Source of the DNA: Chromera velia | Lineage: Eukaryota > Sar > Chromeraceae | NCBI GenBank assembly: GCA_018398765.1 | Contig: JAHBMJ010005880.1 | Span: forward strand, 5,001-53,682 | DNA length: 48,682 nucleotides | Direction: 5' to 3' | In this document: positions 1-10,900 of the stretch, in pieces | Position numbering within the stretch: the first letter of the stretch is position 1 | Layout of the letters: the number at the start of each line of letters is the position of its first letter | Made by a program: the position numbers and the translations under genes | The notes under the pieces: generated by a model | Told to the model about the DNA's origin: nothing | The model's input: the letters and a program-made list of their open reading frames with translations, nothing else | Database searches by the model: none

Positions 1-271
1 ATAAAGAGAGAGAATGTGAAAGGGAATTCACTTGCTGATCGGCCATGAAATCATGAAACTAGACTGAGTACAGGCGTCTGAGGTTTCCACCTAAGTCCTT
101 TGTCAGCTTTTTGTATTCCGACTCTGAGAACTGCAGAAAAGATTAGGTGGGGGGAGAGGGGGATACACATGTGAGCCCAGCGGAGCCCTGTGACCCAAAG
201 CGTCCTGATGTCAGCACCCTGTCTACGAACCCCGTCTCACTCTATTGCCCTTCGTCTCTCACACTCACCTC

Positions 272-520
272 TTAGGGGGTCCTTGCAGACATCGTCCTCA
301 AAATATCTATGGTCTTCCGAAAGGCCTTCTCAATGCCGGCTGGGAGGAATGCTTCCTCCTTCATCTCCTCTAGCATGTCTAACATCTGTTCAAAAGCCCC
401 ACTTTCATCCATCATTTTTGAATATTGTGATACCGAAGAATTCATAGAAAGTAGCAGAAAGTGGGAGATAGGAGGCGACTGGACCCGAATGAAGCAACTC
501 AAAGATAACACAACGATCAC
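272..520 (-). CDS. possible exon or gene fragment, unidentified
   Basis: A minus-strand open frame whose last 45 or so residues (roughly 274-410) are helical and acidic, containing EQMLDMLEEMKEEAF and ending KTIDILRTMSARTP before an in-frame TAA. The upstream part of the frame (LSLSCFIRVQSPPISHFLLL) looks like translated intron with a pyrimidine-rich stretch, so the coding part may begin near 410. A good donor-like GTGAGTG follows the stop on the minus strand. No family is recognised and no neighbouring exon could be joined. It may be the end of an exon, a degraded gene piece, or chance. Confidence 0.2.
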   Translation of the reverse strand: MIVVLSLSCFIRVQSPPISHFLLLSMNSSVSQYSKMMDESGAFEQMLDMLEEMKEEAFLPAGIEKAFRKTIDILRTMSARTP

Positions 521-645
521 AGAACGTATCAGCTAGACACAGTGATAAAGGCGCACATCTGGATTCCTCTACTTTCTGGTTCAATTTTTCTTATATAGAT
601 GTCTGTATACATTTTTTAAATCTTTTTTTTCTTTTAACTGCATGC

Positions 646-1020
646 CTGCAACACCTAGCTGCAACACTTGCATGTGCAACACTTGCATCTATAGATGGTT
701 TCATGCAGATGCATGCATGCATGCATGCATCTGACGCAAGCAAGCTTGCGAACGGCCCCGGAAAGCAAGAAAAATGAGAACTTTAATTACGTTTGACGCA
801 CGCAGGCCAGCCGACCGGGCGGTCGCGCCGACTCCCGGCCCCCCCCCGCGGGAAAATGCACTGCGTGCATGGGCTGCATGGGGTATTTCTGTTTTGTAAG
901 TGCCCCCCGCTTCGCTTTCCGGGGCCATGCGCATGGAAATTAAGCTATAGCTGAAATTATAATGCGTGCATGCATGCATGAATGAGATCGAATTAATTAA
1001 TTGATCGATGATCGATCGAT
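646..1020. repeat. repeat cluster: TGCATGCA tracts and inverted repeat
   Basis: The stretch contains a (GCAT)n tract at 711-730 and a second TGCATGCATG tract at about 967-980. Between them is an inverted repeat: the arm at 754-769 (GGCCCCGGAAAGCAAG) matches the reverse complement of 909-926 with one inserted base. A short direct repeat, TGCAACACTTGCAT, occurs twice at about 660-688. The hairpin-capable core is about 170 bp and GC-rich, set in AT-rich DNA, which resembles a small foldback or MITE-like element. No coding potential was seen. Confidence 0.5.
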
Positions 1021-1244
1021 TGGACCATGCAATATATATATTTCAACCACAACGTATATACAGTATATTATACCTGTTCATCTCTGCCTGCTCCGATCTG
1101 CGCATCCTGATCTCACAACACACCCAACTAAACAAAGTCGAGCGGCAACGTAGTAGCAACGATTCACAGCACTGACCCTCGTAATTTGTTCCATCCAGCT
1201 GAATTCAGTTGACAATCGAGACTGTCTTTCCCTCCTCGGTAGCA

Positions 1245-2372
1245 ATGGGAGCTACCCAATCGTCGTCTGCCATACCGGAGCCTTCGGGCCCTTTTCCGCT
1301 GACCCCCATGATTCTTAGGCATGTGCGGCGTTTCAAAGTTGTGACATCTGTCGATCTGCGAGAGCCCGTGCGTGCTGTTCTCGAGGGTCGGGATTCTGGA
1401 GGAAGAGACCTTCACCTGCTGCTCCGGTTGGGTTCTGACATCAACGGATTGGTCACAATTCCCGCCAACGAGAGACCTCATGTCATTCATGGGCAGCTTG
1501 CTGAACATTCCTGCTCAGAGGCAGCCATTCATCTGGCTGCACGAAAAGGGTCTGTAGAGGTCGTTCGAATTCTGTTGTCCTTCTCCGCTCCCGATCGGAA
1601 AGATTCGAATGAAATGACAGCCTTGATGTGGGCAGCGTGAAAAGATCTCCAACAAGTGGGACAAGCTCTCATAGACGGCAGAGCAGACACGAACGTAGTT
1701 GTACGGAGGGGGGCTTTCGCTGGTTGGATGGCCCTTATGTTCGCATGTGCATATGGCCGCAGGAATATGTCAGATCTTCTAATTGGTGCAAACGCCAATG
1801 TAAATGCAGCAGGCCGTGAAGATGGTTGTACAGCACTGATCGATGCATCTTCTAGAGGCGACATTCCTATTGTGAAGATGCTGGTAGGAGAGATAGCCAG
1901 CTCAAAGTCTGGTAACGCGGCTGAGGAAATTCAAGTCTTCGTCAAGGCTCCAAAACTCAACATCAACGCTGTAGACAAGAGAGGCTGGACAGCTCTTATT
2001 TGGGCCTCTTCCAAGGGCCGTACGGCCGTTGTCGAGGCTTTTCTGAAGGCAGACGCCGATCCGAGCATCTGCTCGAATTGGGGAGACACAGCGTTGATGA
2101 AGGCCTCTGAAGGAGGTTATGTTAGCGTTGTGAAACTGCTTCTCGAGGTTCTTCTCTTTGGCCTCTGTGCAACCGGTCACACTGCAGCATGGAGGGCCAA
2201 TGTAAACCGATCAAATTAGCATGGGGAAACAGCTCTCATGTTTGCTTCGTACAACGGTCACGCAAACGTCGTGGAAGTTCTCCTGGAGGCAGGGGCAGAT
2301 GCCCGCAGAAGAACCAGACACCTGTCTGTAAGCATACCCGGGCAGACGGCGGCAGACCTGGCATCCAGCTAG
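1245..2372 (+). pseudogene. ankyrin-repeat protein gene interrupted by TGA and TAG
   Basis: One reading frame of 376 codons encodes ankyrin repeats almost end to end. The ATG at 1245 follows an in-frame TGA at 1200 and begins MGATQS, which fits an N-myristoylation signal (Gly2, Ser6). Clear ankyrin signatures include EAAIHLAARKGSVEVVRILL, DKRGWTALIWASSKGRTAVV, WGDTALMKASEGGYVSVVKL and HGETALMFASYNGHANVVEV, ending QTAADLASS then TAG at 2370-2372. Two internal stops, TGA 1638-1640 and TAG 2217-2219, fall inside repeats, and homology resumes in the same frame after each, with no frameshift. A 39-bp in-frame insertion (about 2147-2185) splits one repeat before ANVNRSN. The locus has no introns, unlike its neighbours, so a retrocopy or decaying paralogue is likely. 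Ankyrin repeats bind proteins; the partner is unknown. Stop-codon readthrough is the alternative. Confidence 0.75.
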
Positions 2373-2399
2373 GGTCATGTATCTGTTATGGAGATTCTT

Positions 2400-3250
2400 C
2401 AGAAAGCCATTAATGATGAGAGATCGTAAGCAAGTTTTTAGCTCAAGGATCTTTGTTTTAGAATCTTTCTGCCGTAGCAGTTACTATCAAATTGATACAG
2501 TTTAAATTTTCAGTCTTCAAAGTTAAAAAACATTTAAGTTAAACTTGGAAATTAATATAATATTTTTGTTTGATTCATATATGTTCACATATATATTCAT
2601 GTATAATTTAACAACTTTTTAAGTTCAACATGTGTGCTCATTATAAAGTTGATAATGCACTGACAGCAACTTAAGCATCGGATAACACCCATGCAAGTTT
2701 TGAGTTTGAGCGTCATGCAACTTCAGCCCTCAACTTAATATCGATTAAGTTTTGCCCTACTAGCTTGACTTTCAACTGTTTAAATAAACATTAAACAAAT
2801 GAACGATACAATTAAATCAGACCAAGGGTTACGGTTAAAACCTTATAAAAATGTATCAATTTCCTACTATAAAAGCGTCTATATAAAAAATACTTTTTGT
2901 TTTTCCAAAAAAAAAATTACTTCTTTTTATATCTTTTTTTTTATAAACTTTTTTTTTCTAACCATAAAGAGTTACAACTAAGCTAAAACTAATAACGCTT
3001 ATACAACTCAAGTTGAGATGTATATGCAATCTTACTATTATCTTAGTTTCAGCTTCTAATTCTATGTATACTTTGTAAAAAATCAATTTACAAAAAAAAT
3101 GATATCTTTTTTTTTGCTGACATGCATATAAAAAAATGATATTAAGCTACCAACTTCAAGCTACTAAATTTAAGTGGCTTACGCTACCAGTTTCAAGCCA
3201 ATCGAACTTGCATGCATGAAAAAAACACATCTCTACCAAGTTTTAAAAAA
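2400..3250. other. AT-rich intergenic island, no gene
   Basis: About 850 bp strongly enriched in A and T, with A- and T-runs, TTAAGTT-type words and TATATA stretches, lying between the ankyrin locus (plus) and the 3' end of the coiled-coil gene (minus). The two flanking genes converge here, so it would hold both 3' regions. The only long frame (2799-2981) is low-complexity Lys/Phe/Tyr and is not credible. No terminal inverted repeats or RNA gene were found. Confidence 0.6.
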
Positions 3251-4812
3251 CTAATCACCCCCAAATCCGTACAGATTCCTACTCCCTCCGCCGATTCCCC
3301 TACCCGCCGCAGCAACAAAGCCTTTCAATTCCTCTTCCGAAATTGAAAGAATCTTGAGAGACTCACGCAAAGCATCCGCCCACTGTACACTGCTCACGGC
3401 CGGTGCTGTTGACAACAAGGAAGCCTGCCGACTTGTTTCCTGATGCTGCTGTGGCTGTCGGGGATGCCGGGGGGAGAGAAGCGACCGAGTCGCCCCCTGG
3501 AGCACCGAACGGCTCCACGAGGGAGAAATCCGTTCTCCCTCCCCCCTTGCGCCATCGGATACGTCTTGCAAGGGCATCCCGTGTCTCTCGAGAACTGCAC
3601 AGGCAGAACTCGTATCGGACTCCACAGCGATGCCGTCACTCAGGGTCGCAACCGCACGACGCACTTCTTGTGCGCCCCTCTCCCCAAGGATGCCGCCGTT
3701 GTCTTGGCGAGGAGAGTGTCGATGGGACCCCGGCAACTGGGGGTCTGATCGGGTGTGGTGGGCCCGCATCGAGGGTCTCTGTACAGGCGGGGACCCGGAC
3801 CCAGAGTTCTCCTCGACTCCCCTGGCAGAGAGAGAAAAGGGTCGGTCGGGAGTTGCAAATTCGTGCTCGAGGGCAAGGGAGGAGGGCAGGGGGGGAACCC
3901 TTTGAGAGAGGGAAACCCTGACAGAAGAAGGAGAACCATCACCTCTTCTGAGTCCTGAAGAACTTGCTGCTGCTGCTGCTTGTGGCGTAGTTGTACTGCC
4001 CCCTTCTTTGATCCCGGTAGGGCTGCTGTCTCTCCCCCTCCCGTCCTCCTGCCTGTCGTGGGACAAGGCGGCCTTCGCAGACGATGCTCTGAACATGCGG
4101 GAGAGAGAGAGTGTCAGGGACGTTCGCGAGTCCACCAGGTCTCGCAATGCACCCTCTCCAGCGCGGTCACGGTCGGTCTGCCAGAGGCTAGAGGGAGAGT
4201 ACGACAGGGACTGCATCGAGGTCCGAAGGGGCACATGGAGGGGGCGTCTTTCCGTCTCAGCCTCCGCACTTGCTGTGCCTTTCCCTACGGGCCTCAGAGG
4301 GATCAGTCCACCCCTCTCGTCCCGCCCTGGGGTGCGCACCGTCAGCTGTGCCGCTCTGGTGAGCAGCGACTGCAGAGGGGGAGACTGGGCTGGAGAGATC
4401 GCGGGGGAATGCAGAGGACGGGCTGTCAAGTCGGATCGGTTGGGTGACAGAATGGAAGCACCAGGAGGCACGGGGGGCGGGTGTGATTCCGATTGGTCCC
4501 CTGCCTCTCCATTGTCTGGGGGGTGGATGGTTAGTCTCATCGTCTGCAGATCCTCCTCTCCCCTCTGGTCTGCTTTTCGTTCAGCAGCAGGAGGGGGGGG
4601 AGGTGGGCCTTCTTCTCTTTTGGGACTCTCGTCTGATGCTGCTGAGATCACGGGGCCGGAAATGTCCGTCTGAACGGCAACCGTGCAGACATCGGCGGTG
4701 GACTTTTGCAAGTCACCTGCTCTTGAGGCCTGCAGCGCCGTTTGTCGGACCGCGATGTCCTTTTTCTTCAATGCCTGCTGGAGGGACCGCTCCCTCTTCT
4801 CTAGCAGAGGGA
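3251..4812 (-). CDS. terminal exon of the giant coiled-coil gene
   Basis: 520 codons plus two split bases; the acceptor is CTTGCAG just upstream of 4812. It opens with a short coiled coil (LLEKRERSLQQALKKKDIAV), then VAVQTDIS (about 4664-4681), polyproline, and a long Ser/Pro/Arg-rich disordered tail. The end is more ordered, with SVQWADALRESLKILSISEE followed by a Gly-rich terminus NLYGFGGD. The joining base is G from AAG-G in the previous exon, giving Val. The tail has no recognised domain. Confidence 0.7.
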
Positions 4813-4906
4813 CTGCAAGCAGAGACAGCGAATCAAGGGACATGCACGATTTTGAGGAGGGAACGGCTGAGAAAGGTAGGCGGTCTGCTTTCCTTCCACA
4901 TGCACG

Positions 4907-4944
<38 letters not shown>

Positions 4945-7900
4945 TGAAAGAAAAGAAAAAGGTTGACAAAGAGATTAACGGATTCAGTCACCGACTGCAC
5001 ATGTCCCCTACTTCTACATCTCCTTTCCTTAAAGCCCGTTATTCTTCAGCTTTTCTCTTGTACTTGAATGTCTCGGGTGTCCCTGCGTCTTTATGTCCAT
5101 CACATCGTCATGCATTCAGTCTCTCTGACTTCTTCACCTGATCCTTGCTTCAGTTTGGCCTCTCAAAGTTGATTGACGCGCAATTCGCTCTCTCTCTCTC
5201 TCTCTCCTGCATGCCTATAAGTCAACCCCCGATTCAGTCAGATCAAGAGTAAAGTGACAACCGAGAGAGAGACTGTCTGACTGTCTGACTGACCCTTTGC
5301 TGCCTGTTTCCGTTCTTCCTCGAGCTCCTTGTTGAGTCTTTTCACGTCCCGCTGCAGAACCCTCACCCGCTCTTGGAGCTCCCCCGACACAGACACAGAG
5401 ACGGAGGACTGGAGATTCGACTGCGCTTGGCGGGGCTGCTGCTGCTGCTGCGGCTGCTGGACGGAGACTGTCTGGGAGAGTCCAGAGGTGGAGACACCTG
5501 GAGGGCGTGACGGCTGTCGGTTGGTTGTTGGCTGAGAGGAAGAAGAAGGAAGAATCTGCTGGAGGGCCGACTCGGAAGAAGGCACCCCCTCCATCTGATC
5601 TCCGTCTCCCATTCCTCTCTCCGTCTGTACTCCTGATGATGCGGGGGGATGCTGAGCTTCGAGGGCAACCAGGGACTCTAGCCGGTCTTTACACGCATCT
5701 AGAGTCCTTTTCTTTCTGGCCAACTCGTCTTTCACGGCTTTGTGCTGCTTCTCGGCAGCCTCCAAGCGATCCTTCAATGAAGTAGTTTCCTGCCGAGTCC
5801 GACGGAGATCTTCCAAAGAGTACACGAGATCTTTCCGGGACCTCTCGGCCTGCTGTCGGGCCTCTTTCGCGTCTCGCCGCGCTTTTCCCGTCTCTCTAAC
5901 CGCAGCCTCAGCCTCTGCTCGGAGGGCAGCGAGGGTCCCTGTAACGCCCTGCTCCCTCTGTTCAATCGAGTGTTTCTCTGCAAGAGCAGCGGCTGCTGTT
6001 TTCTTCTCGCGGTCCAACGCGACAGTCATTGAGGATAACTCGGCCTCCCGTCTCTCTGCTAGCGCCTGGAAAGAACGTAAAGCCGTCTCCGCCCCCTGTC
6101 GCACAGCGACTCTCTGTGCCTCCTCTCGCCGAGCTGCATCCTCTGCTGCTTGGACCTTTCGTTTCAGATACCGAATCTCTTTCGCAGCAGCTTTCAACTG
6201 CTCAATCTGCGCCTCCCTCTGTTTTTCTCTGTGCTTCTCTTCCAGATCCATTCGCTCCCTCTCTCTTTCTCTCGCTCTACGTATCCGGAGAGACATCAAC
6301 GCGGTCGGACCCCCAGGCGCAACCGTGTGTCGGCCTACCCGTCGCGGGGGTTTCAGGGAGAGTGCTGCAGAGCTTGGGTGCCCTTTTGCTGTGTCTAGGA
6401 TCTGTTCTCCTTCATCTTCCTCCTTTTCCCCTTCCTCTGCTCCCATTCCCTTCTCATTCAACTTGTTCTCTGACGGTCTTGATCTTTTGACCCGTCTCCT
6501 GGCTTTTCGGGGGGGTTCTGCACTCGTAGGACGGGAGACAGAGGAGACAGGGGGAGGATCCTCGGCCTCTCTGGCTTCTCCTGCATGCAGGGTGTTCTCT
6601 TCTTCCTCTCTCTCGTTCTCTTCTTGAACCGAAACTCTGCGAGACGGCAGACGGCTGGAACGCGCGGGCTTTGCTTTTGCAGCCAGGCGGGCCTGTAAGG
6701 AGGGTTTCGAGGCAGATTTACCCCTTCTCCAGTCTGACAGCTGTCTCGCCTGCTGTCGGGAACTGGATGAGGCAGAATTGGGACGTCCAAGCAGGGGGTT
6801 GCGGGGTTGCGACGAGAATTTCGGCACAGTCAGAGAACGAGACGCACGCTGAGGGCCAGGTTGTGCTTTCGAGACTAAAGGCGAACTGCTGGTTTGGACG
6901 CCAGCATCTTCCAGCAATAACCTTTCAAGCCTCCCCTCGACACCCCCGTCTCTGCCTCGTGATGAAGCGGGTGCCGACGGACCGTTGCCTGTGTTGCCTG
7001 CTTCTCTGACCATTCGGAGTAACTCGGCATGTTGCCATCTTAGCTCGGAAGCCTCCTCGAAAAGACTTCGCACACTGAGCACCTCCCTCTCTCTGCCCGA
7101 CCTGAAAGACACCTGCCTAGAATCAACGCGAGAGCTTCCCAATATTTCTGCAGCACCTGAGTGCCTGGGTGGGCTGGTGGGCCCTGTTGCTGTGGGGGGT
7201 CTCTGTCCTCTTCTGGGGGGCAGAGATCTTGGGGATGTCCTCGAGGAGACGGGTGGCGCGATCCGCAGGCGACTTCTCTCTGCAGTGCGTAATCTGAAAG
7301 CTCCAGTGGTGCCGCGAGGGGATCTGGAGAGGGCAGGGCGGGGCGGCTCTCTCTGCGAAGGGGGAGAGGTCGGAGGGGATTTCTCCTTTTGTTCTTTTTC
7401 TGATCTTTCTGTTCGGGAAAGAGGAAGAGGAGAGGAAGGTCTGCTCAGCCTGGGTGGAGGGGAAGCAGATCTGGCGGTGCGACTTTGCATCCCTTCTCTG
7501 TCCCTCCTTTGTTGGCTGGGGACTGACAGAGAAGCTTGGAGAAGGGGGCGTCCGGGGAGGTCGGGAGAAGCCTTGGGAGGCGAGCGCACCCGGGCGACGC
7601 GCGGGCCCTGACCCAGGGGTCCGGCCACTCCCCGGGATCGTTCTTTCTTTTCATGCTGCTCAGGCCGGAGCGGCTCTGGGGGCAGAGGAGAGTTGCTACC
7701 CACCAGCACATCGGCACTTGTTCCTGCAAGCTGTCCGCCTGCCTGCGTGGTCTTTGTCGCAGTCGGAACCTGCAGACACATGAATGGTGTGCCTGTGCAA
7801 AGAAAGAAAGCGTACATGTGTTAATATTGATAAAAAAAGAACGACAATGGAGAAGAGGAGAGCCCAGAGAAGGGACCATGGAGCTCGTACAGCAGTAGAC

Positions 7901-10900
7901 AAGCAAGCATCTCACACCCGTTCCGTCAGTCAGGCTGTCTCTGTCTTTTACTGGGGCCTGAAAATCGACGAAGCAGAAACATAATTGGGCAGGATTTCTT
8001 CACGCACCTGCACGGGCGAGGGACCGTTAAGAAGAGGAAGAGGCTGCCCCACGGCTGCCGGCTGGCTTCCTCGGAGCTGAGGCGTCTCGGCCTCAAAGGT
8101 CTTATTTTCTTCTCCGCCTGCTTGTTGCTGCGGTTGCGGTAAGAGTGAGGGAAAGGCAGGAGAGAGGGCGACGGAGACGGCATCGGGACGGGGGGGCGCA
8201 GGGGGCAATGGGAATATGGGAGACAAGGCCACTGAGGTTAGGGGGGGACCTTGTGAAGTCTGAGGGCCTTCCGTGGTGGATGGAGGTGGAGGCGGGGGTG
8301 GGGGTGGAGGCGGGGGAATGTGCATACTGTGCCCCCCTGCAATTTCTCTATAGAATCCCATGGGTGTCGGTGTGCGTGCTTGAAGAGGAAGGGAATGTGC
8401 ACGTTGGTCTCTGTCTGCAGTTTCCTCTGGGACTGCGTGAAGGAGCGTGGAGTTGGAGGACGGCGTGAGGGAGCGAGATCGTCTGTTTTGGCGCCGTCTC
8501 TGACTTCTCGAGGAACCACGGTGTGATCGCCCCTCTGAATGGGGTTGGGCGGCGGCGCCTGAAGGTTGTTGCATCTGGGCTCTGTGAGGGAGCTGGGCGA
8601 GGAATTGGCGGCTTCGATGGATGACTTCTCCTCCTCTCATCTCCTCCTCCATCGTTCTCTGCTGTCCTCTTTGCGCATGAGATGAGACAGCAGACGGGGG
8701 GGCTGTAGCTGTCTGACTGGATGCCCCTGCAACACTCTGGAGAAGCTCCTGTTCCTTTGAGGCCAGGAGACGGGAAAGGTCTGACACGCGGGACCGCTCC
8801 GCCTCTATAGCTGCGACCGACTCTGCCAGGGCCTGCAGGCAGAAGAGACGGGCAGGCAGGAAGGCGGTGGGACTAGCAAACAAGAGAGAAACGAATCAGG
8901 CAGACAGACCGCTCACGCACAAGAGCTCCGTTCCTTCCAGTCAGGCAGGCCAGGCCATTCTTTCTTGATCTCCTTCCTGACTTTGGAAAGCAAAAGAGGG
9001 AAAAAGAGAGAGAGAAAAAGAAGGAAACGCTGAAAGAAGTGAATCCGAATTGCTTGTGTGTCTGTTGCAGGCATGATGTATTCGGTCTTGACATGTTTGA
9101 GGAAGAAAGAGCTCTTCAATCTCGTCTCCTGCCTGCACGGTCCAACGGAGCTCCTAGAAGGAGACGACCAAGCCGGTTTGAATGAACCATTCACATGCAT
9201 CGAAAAGCGAATTGGGAAATTAACCCAGTCAAAATGGACCGACTGACCATCTGAAGTGACTGCTCAATCTTCGCATGCTCCCCGCGTATCTGCTCTTCCC
9301 TCTCTCCGCTCTCCTTCAGAAGTCTCAAAGCCTCCTTCAACTTCCACGCAAGGGCAGCTGCGTCAAGCTGTGCCGGCAGATTATTGGCCTCTGAAAGCGA
9401 AGGAGCGCCTCCTGCTGGTTGGGAGGAGGATGAAGATGCAGGCAGGGGCAATGAAGGTTCGGGGGGTGGGGGGGGGGCCGGGGTCCACTGTGGGGTCCCT
9501 CTCTGGTTCCTCAGGATGGGGGAAGTCTGCGCGTCTCTCCGAGAGACAGCCTCGTGTCTCTTCTCCAAAGTTTGTGATGCTGCAATGAATTCTCCCCTCA
9601 TGAATGAAATGAAGTGTGTACGTCTCAGGTATTCAAAGAAAGCAATCAGAACGGGAGAAATGAATGGTGTGACACAGAATGCACAGTGGCGAGTCACGAA
9701 GGACACATTTCCAAATAGACTTTCCTTCCAGCCTGAAAAGACAACTCCACGAACCACCAAGGCACGATATCCAAAGCTTCCCCCCCCCTCACATCGAGAG
9801 AACCGAAAGCCCTACCCTACCCAGCAGTACCTAGAGAACCCCCCATGCATGCCGATGCACCAACCAACCGACCAACCTTGAGACTCTCTCCCATGCCCCC
9901 ACACAGCTGTTGTCTGTACAGATGCCGTTACGCAGCTTTCCCGCACGCGTCCCCGGCTCCCCCCTTGCGCGGACGCTGCCGGAAGAACGCGACGCATGGC
10001 CTCAGACTCCCTCTCCCTGACACGATGCCTGAGCTCCAGCCATCCCATCCGTCTGCCCTCCCGATCTAGAGCCGTCTCTGCGGCACGACGTCTCACGTCC
10101 AGGCCGAGAAGGGCGTCCAGCATGACCCTCACCACACCCCCGTTGTTCCCCCCCCCCCCNCCCCTCGCTCGACGAGGCTCCCAGACGCCCTCCCGGTCTG
10201 CTCAGAACCTCCCTGGCAGCCTGTGCCACCGGTTCCAGCAGGCACCGCAAAGAGTCTTCCTTCGAATTAGAAAAAACGAAGGGGCCCCGAGGATGTCCAC
10301 TTTCTCTGTCCTCCAACGCCCCCTCCTCGTGTCCTCTTGCATCTAAGACAGAAAGCAGCCGCCGCTCGGCTTCCTCCACACTCTGCAAAAGCACAGCCTC
10401 TCTCATTTTGGCTTCACTTACACAACCAATCTCATTACAAGAACGAAAGGAGGAGAGGTCCATGTGTCTTCCTCCCAATGCAGAAAGCCTCATCTCGCTT
10501 GGAGGAAGCCATCCATGCCATCCAGTCAGACAGGCATATCGTCTTTTCTTTCCTTTTTCTCTTGCTTTCAGACAGACAATATGGTTCCTTTCCCTCCTCG
10601 ACAAAGAGACAGACAGACAAGAAAGACGGAGAAGACAAGGACGTGACATGTGGGGCGACAATGCAGTCGGAGTCACAGTACAAATACTAGAATGGAAAAG
10701 CGACACCGTGGAAGGGGACAAGATGATGAAACTTCTTTCTGACTCACTGACAGACTCACCGATGCTCTTGCCTCCTCATTTTCAAGTCTGAGAAGCTCAC
10801 ACGCGACCTCCTTCTCGTGGACCAACGATTCCAACTCCCCAACTCGTCTGTCCTTCTCTGTACATTCCAAGCGGGTTCGCAGCAGTCTCTCCTCACACAG

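Noticed and set aside
701..979. Minus-strand ORF of 92 codons
   Set aside because: It lies across the inverted repeat and GCAT tracts and has low-complexity ends (MHACTH, HACMHAS); no protein-like composition.
2799..2981. Plus-strand ORF in the AT-rich island
   Set aside because: Composition is Lys/Phe/Tyr/Ile from A and T runs only; no start context or similarity.
5740..6627. Long plus-strand ORF opposite the coiled-coil exon
   Set aside because: Antisense shadow of the heptad-rich exon; the Ser/Arg/Phe content is the complement of GAG/GAA/CGG codons.
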